Shown one piece after another: positions 26,939 through 35,732 of a stretch of 64,000 nucleotides of DNA. The DNA comes from Prevotella melaninogenica (lineage in GTDB: Bacteria; Bacteroidota; Bacteroidia; Bacteroidales; Bacteroidaceae): contig NZ_CP072347.1 of assembly GCF_018127925.1 (NCBI RefSeq), positions 1,118,501 through 1,182,500 on the forward strand. Reading direction: 5' to 3'. Numbering within the stretch: position 1 is the first letter of the stretch; each line of letters begins with the position of its first letter. Made by a program: the position numbers and the translations under genes. The notes beneath the pieces were generated by a model. That model ran no database searches. It saw nothing but the letters and a program-made list of their open reading frames with translations, and was not told the DNA's origin.

Positions 26939-28048
26939 ATGATAGATAACAACAGTATATTACAGAAACTCGATGGACTTGAGGCTCGTTATGAAGAAGT
27001 ATCAACGCTTATAACAGACCCAAGTGTCATTGCAGATCAGTCACGTTATGTGAAACTGACAAAGGAATATAAGGACCTTGGCGACATTATGGATGCTCGT
27101 CGCCGTTATATTAACTGTCTTACCACTATCAAAGAGGCAAAGGATATCATTGCCAATGAGAGTGATGCAGAGATGAAAGAGATGGCACGTGAGGAGCTGA
27201 CAGAGAACGAGGAACTCCAACCTAAGCTTGAAGAAGAAATTAAATTACTGCTTGTACCGAAAGACCCAGAGGACGCTAAGAACGTTCAAATGGAGATTCG
27301 TGGTGGTGCGGGTGGTGATGAAGCTGCGCTCTTTGCCGGTGATCTCTTTAATATGTACAAACGTTATTGCGACAAGAAGGGCTGGAAGCTCTCTATCACT
27401 TCCGTTTCTGAGGGTACTGCAGGTGGATTTAAGGAGATTGACTTTGCCGTTGAAGGTGATAACGTCTATGGTACCTTAAAGTATGAGTCAGGTGTTCACC
27501 GTGTACAGCGTGTACCTGCTACCGAGACACAAGGTCGTATGCACACATCTGCTGCGACAGTTGCCGTACTGCCAGAGGCTGATAAGTTCGAAGTAAACAT
27601 CAACGAAGGCGATATCAAGTGGGATACTTTCCGTTCCAGTGGTGCCGGTGGTCAGAACGTAAATAAGGTTGAATCTGGTGTACGTCTGCGCTATCCTTGG
27701 AAGAATCCTAACACTGGTGAGGTAGAAGAAATCCTTATCGAGTGTACCGAGACACGTGATCAGCCAAAGAATAAGGAGCGCGCATTGAGTCGTCTTTATA
27801 CTTACATCTATGACCACGAGCATCAGAAGTATGTTGATGACATCGCAAGTCGCCGTAAGACTTTGGTATCAACAGGTGACCGAAGTGCTAAAATTCGAAC
27901 TTATAACTACCCACAAGGACGTGTTACCGACCACCGTGGCTTCACTACCCACGACCTTCAGGGCTTCATGAATGGTGAAATCCAGGATATGATTGATGCT
28001 TTGACCATTAAAGAGAATGCTGAGAAGTTGAAGGAAACAGAGTTATAA
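26939..28048 (+). CDS. prfA: Peptide chain release factor 1
   Basis: 369 aa. It reads UAA and UAG stop codons. The codon-recognition PxT-type tripeptide appears as PAT in RVPATETQGRMHTSA (about 192-194). The peptidyl-hydrolysis GGQ motif is in SSGAGGQNVNKVESG (about 236-238). The length is normal for RF1. It is 26 bp upstream of pyrF in the same direction. Confidence 0.95.
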   Translation: MIDNNSILQKLDGLEARYEEVSTLITDPSVIADQSRYVKLTKEYKDLGDIMDARRRYINCLTTIKEAKDIIANESDAEMKEMAREELTENEELQPKLEEEIKLLLVPKDPEDAKNVQMEIRGGAGGDEAALFAGDLFNMYKRYCDKKGWKLSITSVSEGTAGGFKEIDFAVEGDNVYGTLKYESGVHRVQRVPATETQGRMHTSAATVAVLPEADKFEVNINEGDIKWDTFRSSGAGGQNVNKVESGVRLRYPWKNPNTGEVEEILIECTETRDQPKNKERALSRLYTYIYDHEHQKYVDDIASRRKTLVSTGDRSAKIRTYNYPQGRVTDHRGFTTHDLQGFMNGEIQDMIDALTIKENAEKLKETEL

Positions 28049-28074
28049 CAACCAATATTTAGTAGATAACCTTT

Positions 28075-28902
28075 ATGAACAGACAACAGTTAATCAACGA
28101 GATCTTCACAAAGAAGACATTCTTATGTGTGGGACTTGACACTGATATCAACAAGATACCAGCACACTTGAAGAATGAGGATGACCCTATCTTTGCTTTC
28201 AACAAGGCAATCATTGATGCAACAGCACCTTATTGCGTAGCCTATAAACCAAACCTTGCTTTCTATGAGTGCTATGGTTTGAAAGGTATGTTGGCATTTG
28301 AAAAGACCATTCAATATATAAAGGAAAACCATCCAAACCACTTTATCATTGCTGATGCTAAGCGTGGTGATATCGGCAACACATCTAAGATGTATGCCCA
28401 GACATTCTTCGAAGAGTATAATCTTGATTCTGTTACTGTGGCTCCATACATGGGCGAAGACAGTGTAAAACCTTTCCTTGAGTATGACGGAAAGTGGGTT
28501 ATCCTACTCGCATTGACAAGCAACAAAGGTAGCCATGACTTCCAGCTGACAGAGGATAAGCAGGGCGAACACCTCTTTGAAAAAGTCTTAAAGAAGTCAC
28601 AGGAATGGGGAACAACCGAAAACCTCATGTACGTTGTAGGTGCAACACAGGGAAAGATGTTTGAGGATATCCGCCGTATAGCACCAGAACATTTCCTCTT
28701 GGTACCAGGTGTTGGTGCACAAGGTGGTAGCTTGCAGGAGGTTTGTAAGTATGGAATGACAAAGGATTGTGGTCTACTTGTGAACTCATCACGTGGTATT
28801 ATCTACGCAAGCACTGACACAGACTTTGCTGAAGTTGCTGCTGTAAAGGCAAAAGAGCTGCAAGAAGAAATGGCTGTTGAACTGGAACATATCGTAAGAT
28901 AA
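28075..28902 (+). CDS. pyrF: Orotidine 5'-phosphate decarboxylase (PyrF, long form)
   Basis: 275 aa, the group of longer PyrF proteins. It decarboxylates OMP to [15 protein letters not shown] at the N-terminus, the catalytic [12 protein letters not shown] loop (near residue 95) and the phosphate-binding [10 protein letters not shown] and LVNSSRGI segments are all visible. It is the last gene before a strong terminator. Confidence 0.95.
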   Translation: MNRQQLINEIFTKKTFLCVGLDTDINKIPAHLKNEDDPIFAFNKAIIDATAPYCVAYKPNLAFYECYGLKGMLAFEKTIQYIKENHPNHFIIADAKRGDIGNTSKMYAQTFFEEYNLDSVTVAPYMGEDSVKPFLEYDGKWVILLALTSNKGSHDFQLTEDKQGEHLFEKVLKKSQEWGTTENLMYVVGATQGKMFEDIRRIAPEHFLLVPGVGAQGGSLQEVCKYGMTKDCGLLVNSSRGIIYASTDTDFAEVAAVKAKELQEEMAVELEHIVR

Positions 28903-28923
28903 CGATATACATACATCTACAAG

Positions 28924-28969
28924 AAAAGGCTCAGTAGACAAACGAAGATGTTGTCGACTGAGCCTTTTT
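28924..28969 (+). terminator. Terminator of the purM-prfA-pyrF run
   Basis: AAAAGGCTCAGT (28924-28935) pairs with ACTGAGCCTTTT (28957-28968), extended inside by AGAC/GTCG-type pairing, with a T-tail. Confidence 0.92.
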
Positions 28970-29329
28970 ACTTATTTCGCATTTAGAGTAATAAGAATAG
29001 TTCTTCTGTTAAATGCATAGATTGAAATAGAATAAAGACTTATACTCTCCTTAAGACAATACCACTTATTCCCATTCTTTTAGTTTTTGTAAATTATTTT
29101 CAAACGACTCAAAACCAAAACATGCTCTTTTAGCTTCTAAAAGACGCCTAATTGGCTTCCAAAAGGTGCCCTTTTGAAGGCTAACTAACGCCCTTTTGAA
29201 ACCCAATTAAGCACCTTTTATTTTGCTACCTTATAACTATCTGATTCTCTGTTGGTTGCAAAGTTGCTTTTTGAGAGGCTTTGTGCTTGATTTTGAAGAA
29301 GGTTTAAGTAAAGAAATGTAATAATCTTT
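28970..29329. other. Intergenic region with a repeat copy
   Basis: No gene. It contains copy 5 of the four-unit repeat with extended flanks shared with copies 2 and 8, and ends at the second IS1595-type element. Confidence 0.75.
29122..29224 (+). repeat. Four-unit dispersed repeat, copy 5
   Basis: ATGCTCTTTTAGCTTCTAAA, GACGCC, AAAAGGTGCCC, TAACGCCC and GCACCTTTTA. The flanks (CAAAACCAAAACATG left; ATAACTATCTGATTCTCTG right) match copy 2 closely. Confidence 0.85.
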
Positions 29330-29872
29330 TTCTGTGTTTTGATAAAAGTACTAACAAACCTTAAACACTTTCAAAGTATGCCTCATAGTCATCAGAGAGT
29401 GTATAGATGCTGTCCCTCTGCCCCATAATCTCTCGCAATTTCATCATCATCAACCATGCGGGAGAGTAATATTCGAGTTCAAGCTGATGCTGGATCTCCT
29501 TAGCCGACAGTACCTGCTTGATGGATGTCATCATGTGCGCAGTAGAGAACCAATCATACAGCGGTAGTTTGCTATGTTCCATAACGGTACCCTTTGTCAA
29601 CGAGATTCTGTTGCCACAGTTCTCACATTGAAAGGATTTCCTTCCAGGCAGCCATTTATACTTTGTAGCTCCACACTTAGGACACACAACACCTATTTCC
29701 TCTCGAACAGCTCTAAGGTAGTTCTCGCAGCTATCCTCATCAGGGAACATCTGGAAGAAGTCTTTCAATAACATAGGTCTCATATTTGTGACAAATATAA
29801 TTGATTTTCAGATTTTTACAATGGAGCTATATTGAAATTAACATACCTTAGTACTTTTATCAAAACACAGAA
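29330..29872 (-). mobile_element. Minimal IS1595-family element, copy 2 (543 bp)
   Basis: Same length and 25-bp inverted ends (29330-29354, 29848-29872) as copy 1, flanked by its own 8-bp target duplication TAATCTTT (29322-29329 and 29873-29880). I saw no base difference from copy 1, and the encoded protein is identical, which points to recent movement. Confidence 0.93.
29361..29783 (-). CDS. IS1595-type transposase N-terminal zinc-ribbon protein (truncated), second copy
   Basis: 140 aa, identical to the protein at 24843-25265: zinc ligands C34/C37/C53/C56 and no DDE domain. Two intact copies of a supposedly broken gene suggest that either movement was very recent or the short protein is kept for a use such as binding ends or repressing transposition. 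Confidence 0.85.
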   Translation of the reverse strand: MRPMLLKDFFQMFPDEDSCENYLRAVREEIGVVCPKCGATKYKWLPGRKSFQCENCGNRISLTKGTVMEHSKLPLYDWFSTAHMMTSIKQVLSAKEIQHQLELEYYSPAWLMMMKLREIMGQRDSIYTLSDDYEAYFESV

Positions 29873-29935
29873 TAATCTTTCAAAATCTTATCTATATTTT
29901 TTTTAAGTATTGAAATTAAATAACTTTCCGTGTCG

Positions 29936-30053
29936 AGGGTTGATAATAAAACAGGAAGTTGGCTGTCTTAGCTATGTTTTTATTTAATGAGCAACTTCGG
30001 TTCTTCCATTGAAGCTATACGAAAAGTATACACATTTAACGGAAGAACCTTAA
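29936..30053. repeat. GGTTCTTCC-ended palindromic element, copy 2
   Basis: Shares TTTTATTTAATGA, GGTTCTTCCATT, AAGC-ATACGAAAAGT and CACATTTAACGGAAGAACC with the copy before rho. Its right end touches the stop codon of the beta-barrel gene, so it may act as that gene's 3' hairpin. Confidence 0.7.
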
Positions 30054-30829
30054 AAACGATATCCGAATCCGAGGTTAAGATAGATTGGATAGAGTCCGAA
30101 GCTAATCGTCTTGAAATCACTTTCAAAGATGTTATTGAATGCCCATGTAAGGTCAGCATTGACTGTGAAGTGATTGAAAGCACGCCATGTTGCACCTAAC
30201 TGACCACCCCACTGAAAGTGACGGAGGTTAGATGAGAAATCATATGACGCTGTATTGCCATCAGCAAAAGTAAGTTTCTCTCCCACAGGAGTACCTTCAC
30301 GCAGATAACCATCACTTACGTTACCCGTAAACTGACCATCTAACTTGATAGAAGAGTAAAGCCCTGCACGCACCTTCCAGCGATTATTGAAACGATAGTT
30401 TGCCATAACAGGAACGGTGAGGAGGGTTGTATTATAGTTTGTCTTTACATAACCCGTCCAGTAACCAGCCACACGACTACCATCATTGAGAATTTCCATG
30501 CTATAGTTTTTCACGTTTGCACCAGTTATCATACCCTTTTCTTCAAACTTCAAACCAGTAGAAACACCCCACTTCTGCTCCTTACCGAGCCATTTAGTGA
30601 CTGTTCCCTCTAACGTTCCATTGAACTTTGGACTATAACTACTTATCTCTCTGATTTCTACAGGCATAGGAAGCGGAGAAGCACCACCAATATTTACGCC
30701 AGCTTTTACCTCATATTCCCAGCCATTTTGTTCTGCACTGCTTAGTGAAGAAGTGCGGTCTGTTTGTGCAAAGGCTGTCGTTGCGCAGTTCATTGCCATG
30801 ATTGCAACTGCAATAATATGTTGTCTCAT
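30050..30829 (-). CDS. Outer-membrane beta-barrel protein
   Basis: 259 aa with a signal peptide cut near TAFAQ. The rest alternates short amphipathic strands and turns, starts with WEYEVKAGVNIGG and ends YPIYLNLGFGYRF. The terminal aromatic residue is the usual barrel-insertion signal. It fits the porin/OMP_b-brl families of Bacteroidota with about eight strands. Function is unknown. It lies 78 bp downstream of the PCMD lipoprotein gene, so the two probably form a surface pair. Confidence 0.8.
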   Translation of the reverse strand: MRQHIIAVAIMAMNCATTAFAQTDRTSSLSSAEQNGWEYEVKAGVNIGGASPLPMPVEIREISSYSPKFNGTLEGTVTKWLGKEQKWGVSTGLKFEEKGMITGANVKNYSMEILNDGSRVAGYWTGYVKTNYNTTLLTVPVMANYRFNNRWKVRAGLYSSIKLDGQFTGNVSDGYLREGTPVGEKLTFADGNTASYDFSSNLRHFQWGGQLGATWRAFNHFTVNADLTWAFNNIFESDFKTISFGLYPIYLNLGFGYRF

Positions 30830-30907
30830 TTGTCTTATTTTATCTTTAATATCTTTGTGTTAACTCTCAAACCATTAAACTCGTTACTTGTCAACTCCAA
30901 ACAACTA

Positions 30908-31990
30908 CTACTCAGAGTATAACTTCAGTTCATCCACATAGAGCGTACTGCCAACAGCACCATTGAAGAAGGCGCCATCCTTACTTGAAGACATGATGAT
31001 AGCAAGACTATACTTACCCTTCTTCAACTTCTCACTGTCTACAGTGCGACCTGCTACAGGCTCAAATGAGATAGAGAAACGTGTCCATTCGTCTGTTTCC
31101 TTAGCATTCTTAAGCTGTGCAAGGAGGACAATACGGTCACTGGTTAATGAATTGGTACCATCGAGATACTCCACTCCATCGCCTGTTTCAAAGAGTACTG
31201 CGTAAATAGCCAAACTATCCTTACGACCTTTAATCTCCTTCTTATCCTTATCTTGGAACTTCTCTCCAGCCTTGTATTTATAGTAGCCTATCAACTCCTT
31301 AGGCACCTTATAGAATGGACGACCAAAGTGGCTTGACTTTGCTGGGTTACCCATATCAATTTGGAAATCACCTGTAAAGAGATTACCTGCTGCTATTGGG
31401 GCACCGAACATAGCACCAAGGAAACCCGTGCTAACAGTTGTCAGTTTCAGACACTTACCCACATAACCATTTTCTGCTTGACTTGTTGGGTATTCAGTAG
31501 CCTTACTATTACCCATAAGGAATGATACACCAGCGTTACCACTACCCCACTCTGCAAGGTTACCATCAGCAGTCTTATCAACAAAAGTATGATATTTACT
31601 GGTAGAATCAACCTTAAGCGTCTCAAAATGGTAATCAGTTGCAACATCATTACTTACAAATGACACCTTATAAGTCTTCTTCCACTGACCGTCTTGTGAG
31701 GTCACTGTATAGCTCTGAGGCTGTGTAAAGTTTAACTTAGTACCACTCTCAGGCTCAATCTTAGCACCTTCAGTGAGCTTAAACATTGGAGCCAAGTTAG
31801 TTAAGTCTTCCCAACCATTGACATAGAATAGTACTTCATTATTTGTGATAACAGGCTTACGGACCAGTGTTGTACCGTCAACCATAACATCTGTAATATC
31901 TGCTTCCGCATTTAATGCTTCCTCCTTAATACAAGAAGAAAGTAAGAGTCCTGCCATCATAGCAAGAACCATTGGTCTAAATAACTTCAT
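30908..31990 (-). CDS. PCMD-domain lipoprotein
   Basis: 360 aa. A lipoprotein signal ends in LLSSC (Cys 20 region). An N-terminal beta-sandwich segment (ADITDVMVDGTTLVRKPVITNNEVLFYVNG, then TVTSQDGQWKKTYKVSF) precedes a PCMD (putative carbohydrate metabolism) domain from YHFETLKVDS, with a late ISFEPVAGR and SSKDGAFFNGAVGSTLYVDELKL. Family members sit on the cell surface and may bind glycans. A TACCTTTG box on the minus strand (32034-32041) is 45 bp upstream. It leads the pair with the beta-barrel gene. Confidence 0.82.
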   Translation of the reverse strand: MKLFRPMVLAMMAGLLLSSCIKEEALNAEADITDVMVDGTTLVRKPVITNNEVLFYVNGWEDLTNLAPMFKLTEGAKIEPESGTKLNFTQPQSYTVTSQDGQWKKTYKVSFVSNDVATDYHFETLKVDSTSKYHTFVDKTADGNLAEWGSGNAGVSFLMGNSKATEYPTSQAENGYVGKCLKLTTVSTGFLGAMFGAPIAAGNLFTGDFQIDMGNPAKSSHFGRPFYKVPKELIGYYKYKAGEKFQDKDKKEIKGRKDSLAIYAVLFETGDGVEYLDGTNSLTSDRIVLLAQLKNAKETDEWTRFSISFEPVAGRTVDSEKLKKGKYSLAIIMSSSKDGAFFNGAVGSTLYVDELKLYSE

Positions 31991-32230
31991 TAGATTATGC
32001 GATTAATTATTAAAATTAGACGAATTATCACTGCAAAGGTACGTAAAAAAAACTGTATAAGAAAGAGATAAAGCTATATGATGATCAAAGCAAGGAACAC
32101 ACACATTAAAATTATATAAAGAATAAAGTCTTTTATGTAATTATATCCCAGCATTAAAGATTATTCTCTCAATAAAATAATGTATCTTTGCAAGCAAATA
32201 TATCACACTGATAAACATAGAAAAACAAAT

Positions 32231-32938
32231 ATGGCAAAAGTATTGGTAACAGGTGCTAACAAAGGCATTGGCTATGGCATCTGTAAGTTTTTAGGCAAGA
32301 GTGGCTGGCAGGTAATCGTTGGTGCGCGTCATAGTGAGCGTGCTGAGGAGGCAATGAAGTCATTGAAAGCTGAGGGAGTGGACGTGATTGGATGGCAATA
32401 CGTCAATCTATCAGACAATGCTTCTTTGGAGCAAACAGCAAAAGAAGTAAAAGAGAAATATCATGACTTGGAACTATTGGTAAACAATGCTGGTATTCCT
32501 GGCGATATGGAAGTAGCAAGTTATGAGTCAGAGCTAAAGGATGTAATAGATACCGTACAAGTAAACTATGTCGGAACATTCTGTTTGACAAAGGCACTTA
32601 CCCCATTACTCTCTGCAAACAAAGGAAGAATTGTGAACATAACCGTACCATCTGAAGTAAGTCCGTACTGGCATCCAATGGCTTACGTAGCCAGCAAAGC
32701 AGCACAGAATGCAATGACCAGTATTATGGCTATGGAATTTGAGAAGAACAATATACCTGTTGAAATCTTCAATATCCACCCTGGTGCTACTACAACCGAT
32801 TTAAATAACCATTATACAGGACCAGGTTCTCACTCGATAGATGTTGTTAGTGAGAAGATTGCAGAGGTTATTAATGATGGGGAAAAGCATCAAGGAGAGT
32901 TTGTTGAGTTATATCCTATCGTTGACGAAGGACGATAG
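32231..32938 (+). CDS. Short-chain dehydrogenase/reductase
   Basis: 235 aa from ATG 32231 (MAKVLVTGANKGIGYG); a longer frame to 32180 would begin upstream of the TATCTTTG box (32183-32190) and is rejected. The cofactor motif TGANKGIG is at 7-14, NNAG follows in ELLVNNAGI, and the active site shows YVASKAAQNA (Tyr-x3-Lys). It resembles carbonyl-reductase-like SDRs. The substrate is unknown. It stands alone. Confidence 0.88.
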   Translation: MAKVLVTGANKGIGYGICKFLGKSGWQVIVGARHSERAEEAMKSLKAEGVDVIGWQYVNLSDNASLEQTAKEVKEKYHDLELLVNNAGIPGDMEVASYESELKDVIDTVQVNYVGTFCLTKALTPLLSANKGRIVNITVPSEVSPYWHPMAYVASKAAQNAMTSIMAMEFEKNNIPVEIFNIHPGATTTDLNNHYTGPGSHSIDVVSEKIAEVINDGEKHQGEFVELYPIVDEGR

Positions 32939-33036
32939 TTTAGACTAAAAGAATATCTCTTTATTCTTCCCAAGAAACATTGCAGTTATACTCCTTTACT
33001 TCCTACATCGTCGGAAACAGTGTGGGCTACGTATCT

Positions 33037-33108
33037 TTAAACCCAAATCAGTCAATACACTTGTAAGAATTATACATTATTATGGTCTAATGACTGATTG
33101 GGGTTAAA
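33037..33108. mobile_element. Small hairpin insertion (MITE-like) inside the long repeat
   Basis: ACCCAAATCAGTCA (33041-33054) faces TGACTGATTGGGGT (33091-33104), flanked by TTTAA/TTAAA. The matching right-hand repeat at 40.9 kb lacks it, so it is either an insertion here or a clean loss there. No reading frame. Confidence 0.6.
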
Positions 33109-33271
33109 TAAAAACTCCGTCAACTCCCGTACTTTCGCATGAGATTTGACTCCAAAAGCTAAGAAAATATATTGACAAAATATTCAAAAAAAGGTAGGGA
33201 AATAACTTAAAAGCAAGTTCTTTTATCACCTTTGTAAGTTATTTGCTATCAAGCAGTTAAAAAGATAGATT

Positions 33272-33380
33272 TGAAAAGGTGCTTTGTAAGGGTCCAAAAG
33301 GGCGTTAGTAAGACCTCAAAAGGGCATCTTTTGCAAGCTAAAAGGGCGTTAATTGCAAGCCATTTGGTGGTCTTTTAAAA
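33272..33380 (-). repeat. Four-unit dispersed repeat, copy 6 (reverse)
   Basis: GAAAAGGTGCTTTG, AAAAGGGCGTTAGTAAG, AAAAGGGCATCTTTTGC, AAAAGGGCGTTAATTGC: a reverse copy embedded in the long repeat. Confidence 0.85.
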
Positions 33381-33419
33381 AACGATATGTGAAAAATTCT
33401 AACAAAAGGCGACTTCGGT

Positions 33420-33575
33420 AGTTTGAAGTGATAAGGTTTACTACTTACGTTTAGAGTTTTAAGAAATATTGCATAGAGCGATTCTAAGCTTTCTGCAAGA
33501 AACTTAGAATTGCTCTGTATACCTTATTATATAATGGCTTTTTATCACTCTATATTTTAGAAAAACCATTTTTCA
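33420..33575. repeat. Foldback element, copy 2
   Basis: The left end GAAGTGATAAGGTTTACTAC and right end CCTTATTATATAA...TTTTTATCACT match the element at 5.5 kb. The interior is unrelated: a different hairpin, ATAGAGCGATTCTAAG against CTTAGAATTGCTCTGTAT. Confidence 0.75.
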
Positions 33576-33780
33576 CCTTCTAATCACTCCTATTTCTATG
33601 CCTAATAACTGTATTTATAAACCTATTTCTAATACGATTACCTTCCATTACTTTGCCAAATGAAGGTAACTAAAGTTTGTTTAAATAGTTTTGCATTAAA
33701 AGTTTTGAATTACAAAAACTAATTTGTATTTTTACACTCGAAACCTAAACTATCATTGTTTAAATCTATATTTGTTATAT

Positions 33781-35484
33781 ATGGCACGAGAAAAACAAAT
33801 CATCGAGTGTGTCCCTAATTTTAGTGAAGGACGAAACAAAGATGTAATCAAACAGATTACTGATGAAGTGGAACGCGTTAAAGGCGTTAAATTACTGGAT
33901 GTTGACCCTGGAGAAGCAACCAATCGTACGGTTGTAACCTTCGTTGGCGAACCATCAGTAGTTGTAGAGGCTGCTTTCCGCTGTGTTAAGAAAGCTGCAC
34001 AACTTATTGACATGCGACAGCATCATGGTGCTCACCCTCGTATGGGTGCAACAGATGTTTGTCCGCTTATCCCTGTTGCTGGTATCACCTTAGAGGAATG
34101 TGCAGCATTGGCACGTAAGTTGGCAGAGCGTATTGCTAATGAACTACAGGTTCCTTGCTACTGTTATGAAGCTGCAGCCAAGACTCCAGAACGTAAGAAT
34201 CTTGCTATTTGCCGTAAGGGAGAGTATGAAGGACTTCCACAGCGTATGTCAGAAGCAACAGAGGCACCTGATTATGGTGCACGTGAATGGGATGAGCAGT
34301 TAGCACGAACAGGCTGTACGGCAGTCGGTGCACGCGATTTCTTGATAGCAACAAACTTCAACCTCAACACAACCTCTACACGTCGTGCCAATGCAATAGC
34401 ATTTGATGTAAGAGAAAAAGGTCGTCCTATGCGTGAAGGGGGTTCGCCTGTGGGTAAGCCAATGAAGGACGAAAAGGGCGAAATCATCATGCAATCCGGT
34501 ACGTTGAAAGCAACAAAGGCTATTGGCTGGTTCATTGATGAATATGGAATAGCACAGGTGTCAATGAATATAACTGACATCAATATCACACCTCTCCACA
34601 TTGCCTTTGATGAGGTTTGTCGCTGTGCACAGAACCGTGGAATACGCGTGACAGGTACTGAAATAGTAGGTCTTATTCCTAAGCGTACACTCCTTGAAGC
34701 TGGAACTTATTTCCTAAAGAAGCAGCAACGTTCAACAGGTATTCCAGAAGAAGACATCATCAAGATTGCCATTATGTCAATGGGATTAGACGATTTGAAA
34801 CCTTTCAATCCACGTGAGAAAGTCATTGAATATTTGTTGGAAGATGCTAATAAGACACCAAAGCTCATTGATTTGACTGTCAAAGAGTTTGCTGATGAGA
34901 CTTCACGTGAATCTCCTGCACCTGGAGGCGGTACAATCTCTGCTTATATGGGAGCATTGGGTGCTGCTTTAGGTACAATGGTAGCCAACCTCTCCAGCCA
35001 TAAAGCAGGTTGGGATGCACGCTGGGAAGAGTTCAGCAACTGGGCTGAAAAGGGTCAGACAATACAAGCTGAACTAATGGTACTCGTTGATGAAGATACA
35101 GAAGCTTTCAACCGAATCATGTCTGCCTTTGGACTTCCTAAGGGTACCGATGAGGAAAAAGCTGCACGTTCTCAGGCAATACAAGAAGCAACACTCTTTG
35201 CAACAGAAGTTCCTTTGCACACGATGAAGGCTTCATACAAGGTGTTTGAACTTTGCCGTGCAATGGCAGAGGAAGGTAATCCTAACAGTGTTTCAGATGC
35301 TGGTGTTGGAGTATTGGCAGCTCGTGCTGCTGTACTCGGCGCAGGTCTGAATGTGAAGATTAATGCTTCTGGCTTGAAAGACAAAGAAAAAGCAGAACAT
35401 TTAGTTGCCGAGGCAAACAAGTTGATTGCTCAAGCTAATGAAGCTGAGGCAGAGATAATGAAGATAGTTGAGGCTAAACTATAA
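33781..35484 (+). CDS. ftcD: Bifunctional glutamate formimidoyltransferase / formimidoyl-THF cyclodeaminase
   Basis: 567 aa from ATG 33781 (MAREKQIIECVPNFSEGR); an in-frame ATG 57 bp upstream gives no family residues. Residues about 1-330 are the formimidoyltransferase (ECVPNFSEGRN, MRQHHGAHPRMGATDVCPLIP). Residues about 365-560 are the cyclodeaminase (FADETSRESPAPGGGTISAYMGALGAALGTMVANL). It moves the formimino group from formiminoglutamate to tetrahydrofolate and releases ammonia, giving 5,10-methenyl-THF and glutamate, the last step of the hut pathway. The same fusion occurs in animals and Bacteroidota. Confidence 0.94.
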   Translation: MAREKQIIECVPNFSEGRNKDVIKQITDEVERVKGVKLLDVDPGEATNRTVVTFVGEPSVVVEAAFRCVKKAAQLIDMRQHHGAHPRMGATDVCPLIPVAGITLEECAALARKLAERIANELQVPCYCYEAAAKTPERKNLAICRKGEYEGLPQRMSEATEAPDYGAREWDEQLARTGCTAVGARDFLIATNFNLNTTSTRRANAIAFDVREKGRPMREGGSPVGKPMKDEKGEIIMQSGTLKATKAIGWFIDEYGIAQVSMNITDINITPLHIAFDEVCRCAQNRGIRVTGTEIVGLIPKRTLLEAGTYFLKKQQRSTGIPEEDIIKIAIMSMGLDDLKPFNPREKVIEYLLEDANKTPKLIDLTVKEFADETSRESPAPGGGTISAYMGALGAALGTMVANLSSHKAGWDARWEEFSNWAEKGQTIQAELMVLVDEDTEAFNRIMSAFGLPKGTDEEKAARSQAIQEATLFATEVPLHTMKASYKVFELCRAMAEEGNPNSVSDAGVGVLAARAAVLGAGLNVKINASGLKDKEKAEHLVAEANKLIAQANEAEAEIMKIVEAKL

Positions 35485-35732
35485 TGTTTTTCTTTTTATT
35501 ATAAGGGTTATATTCCTTATAAACAAGGAAATAAATAACACTTTAGCTATCCCACAACGAAGTTAATTATATGTCAATAAATTGGGCAAGCATACCTTGC
35601 TTGCCCGATTAAAATCTCCATAAGATAATAGATATATAATCGTAGCTAAAGCTGTTATATGCCTTAACTAATACACTTTACGCTGAAAACCTTTTTAAAT
35701 AACTACAACCCAAATAGATTTACTAAGTAACT
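35485..35732. other. Intergenic region ftcD-hutU with a hairpin
   Basis: GGGCAAGC (35584-35591) pairs with GCTTGCCC (35599-35606), with no T-run. This might process or attenuate the hut transcript. Nothing else is recognised in 248 bp. Confidence 0.5.

Larger units (their letters stand above)
32965..33410 (+). repeat. Long non-coding repeat, left copy (hut flank)
   Basis: Matches 40870-41245 in the same orientation over several hundred bp. Shared landmarks are TGGGCTACGTATCTTTAAA, GAAAATATATTGACAAAA/GAAATATATTGACAAAA, AGGG-AA-T-ACTTAAAAG-, the four-unit repeat, and GATATGTGAAAAA. The left copy has an extra ~65-bp hairpin. Confidence 0.8.
32939..33780. other. 842-bp intergenic region before the hut cluster
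   Basis: Contains the left copy of a long non-coding repeat (about 32965-33410) that includes copy 6 of the four-unit repeat and a nested hairpin insertion. A foldback element (33420-33575) and a TTACCTTC/GAAGGTAA inverted repeat (33638-33669) follow, with a lone TAGTTTTG box (33686-33693) near the ftcD start. No gene is seen. Confidence 0.8.
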
